This document shows, in pieces, positions 40,801 through 52,800 of a stretch of DNA of 64,000 nt. Within the stretch, counting starts at the first letter, position 1; every line of letters begins with the position of its first letter. The stretch is from Sternotherus odoratus (Eukaryota > Chordata > Testudines > Kinosternidae): the NCBI GenBank assembly GCA_032164245.1, contig JAVMKO010000001.1, positions 61,982,892-62,046,891 of the forward strand, written 5' to 3'. A program made the position numbers and the translations under genes. Below the pieces are notes generated by a model. That model was not told the DNA's origin. It saw nothing but the letters and a program-made list of their open reading frames with translations, and searched no databases.

Positions 40801-43800
40801 GGAGTAGAACTCTTGCCAAGTGAGGATTGGTGGCATTACTGGGGTATTGGTAACCTGTGTAAAAAGAGCATTCCTGGGGCTTGAGCTTGGTAAGGGCCAA
40901 GTGGTGTTGAGTGCCCTAAATTCCTGTTGACATCAGTATGAGTTGAGAGCACTTAACAGCCGTTAAGCCCAAGCCAAAAGTTCAGACTTAGTTGCAGGGA
41001 GACCAGATGGCGTTCCTCAACAGGAGTAGGCGGTATGGGGACAGTGAGCCTTCTTCACCTGCTGCCAGGAATTTTGTCAGCTGGGTTGTAGATTTTTCAT
41101 ATTTGTTCTAATAAAGTTGTAGTCTTGTCAGCCATTCAGATGGTAAGTCCATACTGTTGCATGAGCATTGTTGGGAGATCCATATGCTTCTAAAGAGAAA
41201 ATGTACATGAACATGTAAAGAGCCTTTTTTGAGTGAATTTCATTGGTTGAGAATTATTGTATTTAATATTTATCCATTAAAAGATCAGTGTAAATTAAAC
41301 AGTTGCAGCTGAAAAAAGGAAAATTCATTTGTATAATTGTCATTCAACATGTACAGCTTATACCATATATATGCATGGCTATTGGCACTATATATTATGT
41401 GAACTCTCTAATGTGACTGTTTCGGTTTATTGTAGGTTGCTGCTGAGAACAGTGCTGGCATTGGAGTATTTAGTGACCCTTTTCTCTTTCAAACTGCAGA
41501 AAGTGGTAATTTCAGTAAAGCTTCCATTAATCCAAATTATTCTTATAAAGTGTCTCTGAATTTTTATTTTACAGTAATAGTATAAAAAATTCTGGTACAT
41601 TTAGGAGCAAATCCTGATCCTTTCATTGTGGCTACAAAGGGCTTCACATACAGTGGAAATGGTGCCATTTTGCCATGTATGGTGGAGGCAGGATTTAGGG
41701 TACCCTGGTGTGTGCAGTCCCCGTTCATTATATACTGTGAATCCCAGCTCTGCAGGGGCTGCACACATGTCGCTATGTAGATGGGTTGGAGGAAATTAAG
41801 GTAGGGTTAGCTAATGAGATACTAAATAAACCCACCAGCTATTGCCCACTGAAGTCTGGGAACACAAGAGCTACAGCAGAGTCAGGATCTTGCATACCCC
41901 CGTGCACCAAGCCCAGCTTCTAAGAAATAGAATAGACCGCATTTCTTACTGTGTTTGTCTCTTAATGCTGACACCAGAAGTTCAGTTCTGAGGCATTTCT
42001 GAAATTAGAATCTGACTGAGAACATCCGACTTTTTTACTAATTTTCCATAACATAATAGTCTAAGTCGATGATTGTTATTAATTTATATTATGGGGTCCT
42101 TATCCTACAAACATTCTGGCAGAAAATCATCTCTGTGCAGAAAGCTAGTCCAAGGCTCATTTTGAGAGCTGAGGTGTGATTTAAGTGGTGATACGGTTTT
42201 TGCTAGTCCTTTGCAAAGGGTGAATTTCACTGTCTGTGCATGGAATTCCCATTAATTTCAGCAGGAGTTTTTTGCATACTGAGTGCTGAGCACCCTAACA
42301 CCCACTGAAGTCAAATAATCGCATGCAAACATAATATTGTTATGAGCATACTGTATTTAAGTTTAACAGAGGACAAAGATACACCATTTTGCCCTATAAA
42401 GGCATTACTGCTTCTCAGAAATTGTTTGCACAACTCTACTTATATATGATTAATTTAAAATAGAAAGCCTCAGTGTAGTTCTAGCTGAAATGATGAAGAA
42501 AAGGAAGCTTTTTATCAAGCAACCACATTTGTAATTTTGGTTCTCTTTTTAAGTATCACAGCTCTGAGAGTTAAAAAAAATATCATCATTACCACCACCA
42601 AGTGGATAATAAACTTGTTATATTTTTATACCTAAAATATGAAAGCTTATTTGGATACAAATTGTTTGAATAGTTAAAGACTTCCTGTTGCAAGTTTATG
42701 ATTCATGAATACTAATCACGACGGGAGACATTGTCTGGAAAGTAGTAGTATGGAGAAGTAAAAAGAAAATCCAGAAATAAAGCCTCTATTCAACAAAGCA
42801 CTTAAGCTGGAGGCTTGGAGGACCCGTCTCATTAGTTATAGATTTTATATAATGTTAAACATGAATATATTTATTTAAATCAGCTCATTTTTCAACACAA
42901 TATAACAATATTTTTAGTTTATACAATCTGGGTCTGAACCTTAGGTATGGCATTTCAGATAGTCCTCTGTACTTCTGGATGTTTACTTGACTCACTCAAG
43001 AACTTGAACCCTTTGAGGTTCTATTTGAGTCTAGATAAGGATCTGCTATATTCCATTTCCTTATAGTGAAAACTGATTTGCTGACCCAATGGACACATCA
43101 AACTGTTTTTGGTACAAAGAAAATTATTTTTGGTCATCCTGCATTGGGAAATGATTAATCAAACAAATACAGTAAAAGGAACAGTTTTTAATTTACCAAA
43201 TATTGAGGTTTCCCAATCACTATTTTTCATTACTAGTCTCTGAAGTAGAATGGTTCAATTTACCAGTTTAGATTAATCTATTTTAAAAATTTAAATTAAA
43301 AATAATTTTATAAGACTAATTCATCAAGAGGGAAGAAATCACACCTTTAAATCTACTTTCTGTCTCAGAGCACTGCTTTTCCATTTGACTGGTTATACTG
43401 CACGCGTATGCCCCCCTCCCACCCCAAAAAGACACACATCCCAAACCTCCCAAACCAGTTCATTCAGTAGCAGCAGCTTGCCAGATCTCAGTTGCAAAAG
43501 CAATTGCTGGAATGGTTTTTTTCAGGAAAACAGTTTTTCAATTAGAAAATGCTGATTCATCAAAATCAAACCTGAAACTTTTGCTGTGAATGTGACAGTT
43601 TCAATTAGGATGACCAGACAGCAAATGTGGAAAATTGGGACAGGGGTGAGTGTGTGGGGAGTAATAGGAACCTATATAAGAAAAAGACCCCAAAATTATG
43701 ACTGTCCCTATAAAATCAGGACATCTGGTCACCCTAGTTTCAATATAACTTTTGTTTGGAAGGTTTCATGGTTAGGGCACTCACCTAAGATACAAGAGCA

Positions 43801-46800
43801 TGGGGAGAACCAATTCAAGTCCCTGCTCTGCCTGATCCAGAGAAAGGAGTTGACCCCACTTCTCCCACATCCTGGGGGAGGGCCATAACCAATAGGTTAT
43901 TCTGTTGTCAAGCTCTCCTGTTGGAGCTGTTCCACTTTGTATAAATAATTATTCATTGGTGTAGGGAAGGAGCCCAGGTGTCCCAGATTTCAGGTGAGTG
44001 ACCTAACCACTGGGCAATAGAATCAGTCTCTGTGTGGCCCAAAGAATGTTGAATTATTTATACAAAGTGGAACAGCGCCAACAAGGGAGATTGATAAAGG
44101 GAGACTGACTTTGTTGCCTAGCATAAAGCTTTATCATTTGAAAGCTAGAAATAGAGACAATATGGAAGAGCAAACAGGGATCTCTCCTTTCAGTCCTTTG
44201 AAATTCATTGGACTGGAAGAATCTTTTAGGTTATGTCTACAGAGTGAGTGGCAGCGAGATTCAGAGCCTGGATTAGCAGACTCGGGCTTGTGGTACGGTA
44301 CTAAAAATAGCTGTGTAAACATAGTGGTTTGGGCTGGAGCGTAGGCTCGAAAATCTAGGGAAGGGGTGGGTTTCAGAGTCTGAGCTCCAGACTAAGCTGA
44401 AATGTGTACACAGCTCTTTTTAGAACCATAGCAGAAGCCCCACAAGCCCAACTCTTTCATGTAAATGTACCCCTAGAGGGACAGAGGAAATATATTCAAT
44501 ATTTTGCTAGCAGGGACTATCCTTCCTTTATAGCCAATGACAAAAGCATTTTTATGAGAGCACAAGTACAAATTTATATATTAAAGAGGGAAAATAACCA
44601 ACTACCATATGGGGAGAGAGCAATGCAACTTTTAAAATTTGAAAATTGCCTTTGAGATACTGTGTTGCTGAATGATTTTAATGCCTGAAAACAAGAAATA
44701 GAGAAAGCAGCCATAATGCAGGCATCTGGAAGAACGAGGAAGAAAGGATTAATAGAATTTTGAAAGTCATTTCAGATTAGAAATGTTAATTCTGAAATAC
44801 ATATATTGTATGGATTGCTGGTTTGGTTTTGTTTCTTAGCTCCAGGTAAAGTGGTGAATCTCACAGTTGAGGCCTTAAATTATTCAGCTGTAAATCTGAT
44901 CTGGTTTCTGCCTCAGCAACCAAATGGAAAGATAACCAGTTTCAAGATTAGTGTGAAACACGCAAGAAGTGGAATTGTGGTGAAAGATGTTTCTGTTAAA
45001 GTGGAGGACATTCTATCTGGGAGGCTACCAGAATGTAATGTGAGTGTTAAAAACAATTTCATTAGAGATGAACTCAATGGATAAACACATTTGTATTTTG
45101 AACATCCCTAAAATCTGGGAGCCTGTGGGATATGGTTCAGGTCCATTTCTAATTTTATAATTTGGTTGTAGGTCTAGGTTCTGCAAACTGATGCACTGGG
45201 TACAGACAGAACTTTATGCCTGAGCTGGAGCTGGTCAACATTTTTCTGACTGAATGGTTTTCCAGTGAAAAAAAACAGTTTAGTCAAAATTAAAATGGTT
45301 CACAGAAATTTGTTAATTCTGATGAAATCTTTGATATAAAAATATTGAAATTGTTTAGATTCTCATTTTGTTTAGATAATGTTTAAAAGTTGAATTTTGA
45401 CATTATTATATATATGTGTTGAGATTAAATGAAATAATGAAGTCAAAATTCAACTTTTAAACATTATCTAAACAAAATGAGAATCTAAACAAATTTCAAT
45501 ATTTATTTTCATTTCAACTTATATTTACTGAAACATACATATATATTTCTGAAACATACATATAAAAGTTGAAATGAAACGATAAAATCAAAATTAATTT
45601 TTTGACATTGAAATGCTTAAAAATTTCCAAATTGATTTTTTTGGGGATTTTCAGTTACACAAAAATTTCAAAGTTTCAAACTTTTTGTTTTGATTTGGAA
45701 TGAAAACATGTCTAAATTTTTGAATTTCCTGTGGGTCAGAAATTCCATTTTCCAACAAAACTCTATTCTGAGTAGAGTACCTGTGACTTCAAGGACTCCA
45801 CATGGCCTGAGTTGGAATTGGCCTAGGATGCTGGAATAGTATCTTGGTCTTGTGAGAAGTGTCATTAAGGGCTGGTCTCCACTACGGGGGGGGGGGGGGG
45901 GGGGAGTGGGAATCGACTGCAGATATGCAACTTCAGCTATGTGAATCTGCAGCCGACTTACCGTCCATCCTCATGGCAACGGCAGTCGGCGGCGCACTCC
46001 CCCGTCGACTCCAGCTTGCGCCTCCCGGCAAGCTGGAGTTCCACAGTCGACAGGGGCGCCGCGCACGATCGATTTCTCGCGTCTTCATAAGACGCGAGAA
46101 ATCAATCGCAAGAAGATCGATGGCTACCTGCTGATTCGGCGGGTAGTGAAGACATACCCTTATAATGATTACAAGTTGTCAGGACCTTCGGTTCATATTT
46201 TATCTGAATGAGGTTTTCTAGCATTACAGAGCAAAACTGGAAACCAAATCTACAATGTGTCATCAACACCAGAGTTTTGATTATATTCAGCCATATTTGA
46301 GACTGTTAGTATGTTAATTTGTGATGAAGAATCAGGCCTGAAGCAGTGGAATGAGCTGTGTCCCCTATGCTGTTAATGATTCCATCAGGGGGAAGATGAA
46401 ACCTGCATTTACGTGGTGACAAGTGAAAGAAAAACTAGTTTTCAACTAATTTTGCTTTAATATTTGTGTCGACACATTTACCATTGTTGATCTGGCATGA
46501 CAGTTTTTAAATTTAGTTTATTTTTATCAGCTTTTTCAGATTACTTTTTTTGTGTTAAATTAAATTATTTGATATTTCTCTAGTTACCAGTCTCTTTGAG
46601 CTCAATTCTTCTCTTGAATGCATGCCAAAAACTTTCATTGATTTTTGCCTTAGGGTTTGTAGGTAACTTTTATCCTACTTGTAATATTTTTAAAAATCCA
46701 AATTTTATAGTTATATAAAGAGGTATGATATTGCAAAGACCTATAGTTCAGCAGTGATTGAGGTAAATGGCTAAGTAATAGGTTTAGCTTTTCATGTTTT

Positions 46801-49800
46801 ATATTTTATCTTTCTAGGAAAACAGTGAATCATTTTTGTGGAGTACGACCACCCCTTCAACTACTTTTGGCAAGTCTACATTTCCTTCACGAGCTATGTT
46901 TACACCAAGTACAGTAGCACCTAGTCAAATGAGTTCTGTCTGGAATGAACCTATTAGTTTTGTTGTGACTCATCTTAGACCATACACCACTTATCTTTTT
47001 GAAGTCTCTGCAGTTACCACTGAAGCAGGTTTTATTGACAGCACAATTGTCAGGACACCAGAAGCAGGTATGTATTGCTTTCCAAGAAAAAACTTTTAAC
47101 GGAGAAAAATCAATATGTAAAATTCTGAGATTTATTTTAAAATATAAAACAAAGGGATTTCAGGTTATATTATAGGATGCTTTAGACTGTGACTCCGCTT
47201 TCTGCTAGATCTTAGATTGTGTTTCATTACCTACATTCTTTGTTTTATAATTCCTGGTATGCAGCCTGTCAATCAACTTCTCGCAGCCAGTCAATCATAT
47301 TTGCCTGCAGCTATGGAGAAACAGTGTGGAAAAGAGAGAAACACCTTTCCCAATGTTCCCCTGTCAGGATCCACAGCTTGAAAGGAAGTCCTAGAGCCAG
47401 CTATTGAACCCCAGTACATTGCAAGATGATCTGTCACCAGGGGCCAGGGCTAGAAACCAAGATTGCCCAAACACCATTTATCTAGCACTGTTTGGTAATT
47501 CTGGGTTCTTTTCCCTATGTCAGAAGTCATCCTAATTTGCAGATGAAAAGAGGTCTGACTTTTTCCTAATATTGTGTATCTGAATGGCTTTGTTTCAGAT
47601 GAAGAGCCCTAAATATACAGTTCTGACTGGGATAAATAAAGTTCTGTGTAACTCCCAGTCTGATTCAGGGCTTTCGTCCAACTTTTTCTCTGAGGTTTTC
47701 AAACTAGGACAGGTGTATTGGCTGTAAGAAAATCCTTGGGAATGGAGCAAAGCTCAGGTAAGAGGGCTTTGCTCTTCAAAAGAATATCAGGATAGAATCC
47801 CCAATTCCTGCTGATCCAGAATGTCTGTGAAATTTGGTTGAAGCTGTTACTGTAAGATCTGGAGGAGGAACTGAGAATGACATTCTGCTCTCCTAGGCAG
47901 TTTGGCCTAGTGGATCTCTGATGTGCACAGCTCCACTGACCACACCTAGGGCCAGCCCAAATTACTTCATCCTCATGTTGCTTCAGAGGACCAGTGTGGC
48001 ACACAAGTTGAGGATTTTTAGGACATAGGTTCTCTATTGGTTTTACTCTCCTATGCATCCAAAAATGCTGCTGTGGGGCCTTACATGCATGGATAAGGCA
48101 TGCCAGGATTTAATTTCCAGGCTGAAGTGAATGCCGATTGTGGGTTTTCCCGGGGGACATTATAGATGAACTTTTTTCCTCATGATTTTTCTTCTCTGAT
48201 GTTTGATTTAGCTTTAATAGAATTTTTTACAAACATTTAAATTTTTTCTAAATATTAGAAAGCTAAATCTTGTATTGAACTATGCAGATTATAGAGCAAA
48301 GCCAATATTATAGCTTCAATCTGGGTATTAAAAACAATATTTATACATGCAAGTGCCTGGATACACAGTTTATTTTTTTGAATGCAAGATATTTGGTTTA
48401 GGAGCGCTGCTTTGCACTGATTGCAAAGAGCCCTGCCCTCTCATCCAGACACTGAAACCTGCCCCATCCCACAATTAACTCATGGTTACCCTCCAAGTTA
48501 CCAGAACTTATTCACATTCCCCAGTGTCAAGCAATCTCAGTCACCTCCCTCGAGCTACTGAAATCCCCATCTCCTACTCCAGCATCTTGACCCTCCCACC
48601 TTAGCATGTGATACCACCCAAACTACTTGTCAACTGCCAAATTCTCCTGCTGTTTTTTAGGATCAAATGCTGAGTAGCTGGGGTAGACTCTGGGGGGAGG
48701 GGGGAGAAGTGTGGTTTGAGGGTGAGGAATCTGGAGCCTAAGTAGCTTCCTGTGCTATGCAGCAGGCTGGAGTGCTGTGAATCTTCTGGCTTTGCCCTTC
48801 TCTCTGTCATCCCTGCATACCCCTTCTAAATCCTGCTTCTCCCAACATACACCGTGAAACTACTTTAATTTGCTGCCACAGGACCTCCTCTGGCCACAGA
48901 GGCAAAGGTGATCATATGACTCTTGATGACAAGTACCCTGCCTTGGACCCATTCCCAGCTGCGGAAGCCATTCAAGTCCCCTCCTAGTTGAATCATCCCA
49001 GTTCTGCTGAACCCCTTCCCATCCTTCCCAGTGAGAGGACTCTTCTTGCTTACAATGCTAGTTGAGAATACATTAACTTTTTTTTTTTTGCTTCTCATTT
49101 ATAGGTTAAATTTTTTTGGATATGACTGCATTATAATTAAAAATTATTACCAGATGTCTTGTGCAAAATTCAGTACTTACATATTTTGTCACTGGAGATG
49201 GGATCAAGTGGAATCAAATAGTTAATATTATTTCTATGAGTTATGTGAGAGGATTTGGCCCCAGAAAATAATTGCAGCTTCTCTTGATTCCTTGTAAGCC
49301 TTGACATTTAAGAATAATGTGTGAGTGTAGCTGATACCATTAGAGTTGGCAAGATTACTTTGTCGTTCTTTCAGAGTGGTAGCCGTGTTAGTCTGTATCT
49401 GCAAAAAGAATGAGGAGTACTTGTTGCACCTTAGAGACTAACAAATTTATTTGGGCATAAGCTTTTGAGGGCTAAAGCCCACTTCCTTCATCAGATGCAT
49501 AGAGTGGAACAGTAGGAATAGCTCACCTTAAATAATTAGTCTCTTAGAGTTGGTATGGCACCCTTTACCTTTTCATGTTCTCTGTATGTGTATATATATA
49601 TACACATACTTGCCATTGGTTGCTTACCCCTGCTCTATCTTTTCATGTTCTCTGTATGTATATATATATATATACATACAGAGAACATGAAAAGATAGAG
49701 CAGGGGTAAGCAACCAATGGCAAGTGTGCCAATGGCGGCACGCCAGCTGATTTTCAGTGGCACTCACACTGCCCAGGTCCTGGCCACTGATCTGGGGTGC

Positions 49801-52800
49801 TCTGAATTTTAATTTTAATGAAGCTTCTTAAACATTTTTAAAACCTTATTTACTTTACATACAACAATAGTGTAGTTCTGTATTATAGACTTATAGAAAG
49901 AGACCTTCTAAAAATGTTAAAATGTATTACTGGCACACGGAAACTTAAATTAGAGTGAATAAATGAAGACTCCGTACACCACTTCTGAAAGATTGCTGAT
50001 CCCGGAGGTAGAGGTTGCCATATCAACTCTAAGAGACTAATCAATGTAGACACACACACACATATATATATATAATCTTCCTACTGTATTTTCCATTCTA
50101 TGCATCTGATGAAGTAGGTATTACCCCACAAAAGCTTGTGCCCAAATAAATTTGTTAGTCTCTAATATGCCACATGTACTCCTCCTTCTTTTATCATTCT
50201 TGGTTATCTTCACTGAATAGCGTATAAGAAATTCCTCAGGATTGACAGTAGCTCTCTTTTCTTTCACTGGCAGCTGTTCTTATTTTGACAACTACCTCGA
50301 TAAGAGAAAGTTTTCTTTTTGTTTCTATGATTGACATCACTTTGAATAATATCATTTTTACCTAAGATTTGTTCCAAAAAATGTTTGCTGATCTGTCTGC
50401 TGAGCTGTACACAAACAGCAAAATGGCTGGGATATTGTTATTTTTCTGATCTTATTTTATATTTAATATGAATAATGTGAATTAAATGATGCTTCTGGGA
50501 AACCCTAATATAAATTATATGTGTATACATTTTTTCCAATGTTGTTTTAGTTCCAGAAGATCCGCCCCAGAATTTTGCTAAAGGCAACATTACCGGAAAG
50601 TCATTCTCAGTGTCTTGGGAACCACCAACCATAGTAACAGGAAAGTTTAGTTACAGAGTTGAGTTATATGGACCGTCTGGTAAGTCTGAATCAAACTTAG
50701 CTTTCCTCTGTCATTGTTAGGATAATTTTCTTTTAATAACTACATCACTAGCATTCTAAAAATGGATAGTTGAAAATGAATCTTTCCTTTTATGAAATTA
50801 GGCTTGGTAATAATTCTCTGATAACTTCTCAGTGAAAAGGATGTTTGTCATGGGGTTCACTCATTGCTAGAGTGCCTCCTCATGGCTGTGTCTGGCGAAT
50901 CAGCTCTCATGCAGTCTGACACCCCTTTCCTTGCACTATGGCCCCTTCTTGGTTGCCAGGACTCACAGTGCCCCATCTTCATGACTCACCCTCCAGCCAG
51001 GTCATTGTATAGTCCTCCTCTTCCAGGCACCAAAGTCCCGCTGGATCAGCTATCATGCTGCTCCAGACAGTCTTCCAGTCCAGGGCCAGGGCCTGTGCTA
51101 CTTTCCCAGCAGCTTGTGGGGAAACCTGGGCCCACCCACTACCCTGGGCTCCAGTCCAAGGACCCTGTCTAGCAACTATGAGTTTTTTACTTCCGTACCA
51201 TGGTGCTATTTCCCCAAGCTCTTGCCTGATCTATCCTCTGTCTGCACCCTGGATTTATCAGCCTAAACCCCCTCCTCTTAGGGAGTAGGCTACTTCCCTC
51301 TTTAACTTCTTGCCAGCCTCTGTAGCCCCCTTACTTCTCCCAGGAAGTGACTGCAGCCTACTTCCTCTGAAGCCTCCAGTGTTCTCAGCTTTCTGGCTTT
51401 ATACAAGCTCAGCTTGCCTCTGCTTCATCAATGGTTAGCCCTTCTGTCCCTGGTTGTCCCCCACTGGTGCAACTGATCTGGCTAATTGTCCTAATAACCT
51501 GCTCTGCCTTGTGCGGGAAGGACATAATGCTCATTGTCAGTATAGATACATAGAGCAATGCTAGATACACCTAAAACCAGGAAAAGACACAATCTTATCT
51601 ATTTCACTCTTTTAGAGAGTCAGTTTATTACACTGTCATATCAGGACATGCAGGCAGGGCCGGCGACAGGGGGGTACAACAGGTAGAGCTGTACCGGGCC
51701 CCGGACTTCAGGTGCCCCCTGAAGTCCGGGGACCGGTACACAGCTCTACTCGTAGTCGTCCCCCCTGGGCACCGCACCGCATTTCCCCGGCTGTGTCCGG
51801 CGCCGCAGCCGGCTGCCTCCCGAGCCCTTCAGCCGCTGCTCGTCCCGCGCCCCAGGAGCCGCCCCGAGGCACCCCCGGCTGCAGCGCTTCCCCCGCCCAC
51901 CCGCATCAAGAGCCGGGCCAGCCCTTGGCGGGGGGGGGGGGAGGCCCCCCGGCATCATAGGATGCCTGCAAGTGCCGGGCCAGCCCTTGGGAGGGGGCAA
52001 ACGCTCAGGGTAGGGGGCCCCAAAATTTCTGTCGCTGGCCCTGCATGCAGGAGAACAAAACACTGACAAAGGAATGGATTTTAAGGGATAGGTCTAAAAC
52101 TATTAACTTGAATGGGGTACATGGCCAGTGCCAGTCCCAGTAGCTTCTCCAGTACTGGTCAGTTGGGACAACACCTCCTTTGGGTCCTCGGTGCTGTAGA
52201 GCTCTATTGTGGGGGAAGAAATGTCTGTTTCCTTCTCCAGCTCTCACACAACTGAGCTCCATGGCCTGCCTTTTAAACTTCCAGTCCCACCCCTCCCCTT
52301 CCAGAGAGGAACATAGTTTGCCAGGCTCCGCCCACCAGAGGGTGGTTCAGGGCTTCTTCCCATCAGTCTTAGAGGGAGTCCACAATCCCTCGCTACAGTG
52401 GTGTATATAGTTATATTGGGAGATAATTAATTTCACAGACATATAATTTTAAGACTAATTTTTAGAGCCCCCCCCCCCAGTGAAGATTATTGGAGAGGTT
52501 AATTGTAGAAGAGAAATTAAAAGGAAAGAAATTTTCCATTCAGACTGGTTGAGAGGGTCTGGTCGTATTTCTATGATATATTAATATTTTACCAAGAGCA
52601 TGCAATTTTACTTGTAGTAAGTCATAGTTATAAACTGATGGTAATTTCATTAGAGTTAATAACTTCATTATTGGTTTTGTCTTTTATCTTTTATTGTTAT
52701 GGCAAACAACTATTCAAAATGAAGAAATGTTCAATACTGTTTGTATTAAGCTTGAACTGTTTCCCCTTTTCACTCTAGGTTATATTCTAGATAACAGCAC

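Larger units (their letters stand above)
41506..44839 (+). other. Intron 17 (3.3 kb)
   Basis: Holds two MITEs (43607-43735 and 44229-44473). The stretch 41510-43600 is AT-rich with nothing recognised. Confidence 0.6.
45040..46817 (+). other. Intron 18 (1.8 kb)
   Basis: Holds a long inverted repeat (45341-45503) and a Harbinger-like MITE (45869-46159). The rest is AT-rich and unassigned. Confidence 0.6.
49371..50190. repeat. Large fold-back of an interspersed repeat
   Basis: The GTAGCCGTGTTAGTCTGTAT repeat, common in turtle-like genomes, runs rightward from 49371. A diverged reverse-complement copy closes the structure (ATGCATCTGATGAAG and AAATTTGTTAGTCTCTAA near 50100-50165). Inner arms also pair (ATTAGTCTCTTAGAGTTG near 49538 against CAACTCTAAGAGACTAAT near 50025). 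The family's class is uncertain to me. Confidence 0.6.
47068..50550 (+). other. Intron 19 (3.5 kb)
   Basis: Holds the fold-back repeat at 49371-50190 with a hAT inside. The stretch 47100-49370 has no feature I recognise. Confidence 0.6.
50680..52778 (+). other. Intron 20 (2.1 kb)
   Basis: Mostly the probable solo LTR at 50846-52397 with a hAT MITE inside. The rest is AT-rich. Confidence 0.6.

Noticed and set aside
39878..41250. A 1.4-kb hAT element between CAATGGTTCTCAACC and GGTTGAGAATTATTG
   Set aside because: The tips are only imperfect inverted repeats and the 8-base flanks (TTCTACTT, TATTTAAT) do not match, so it may be chance or an old fragment.
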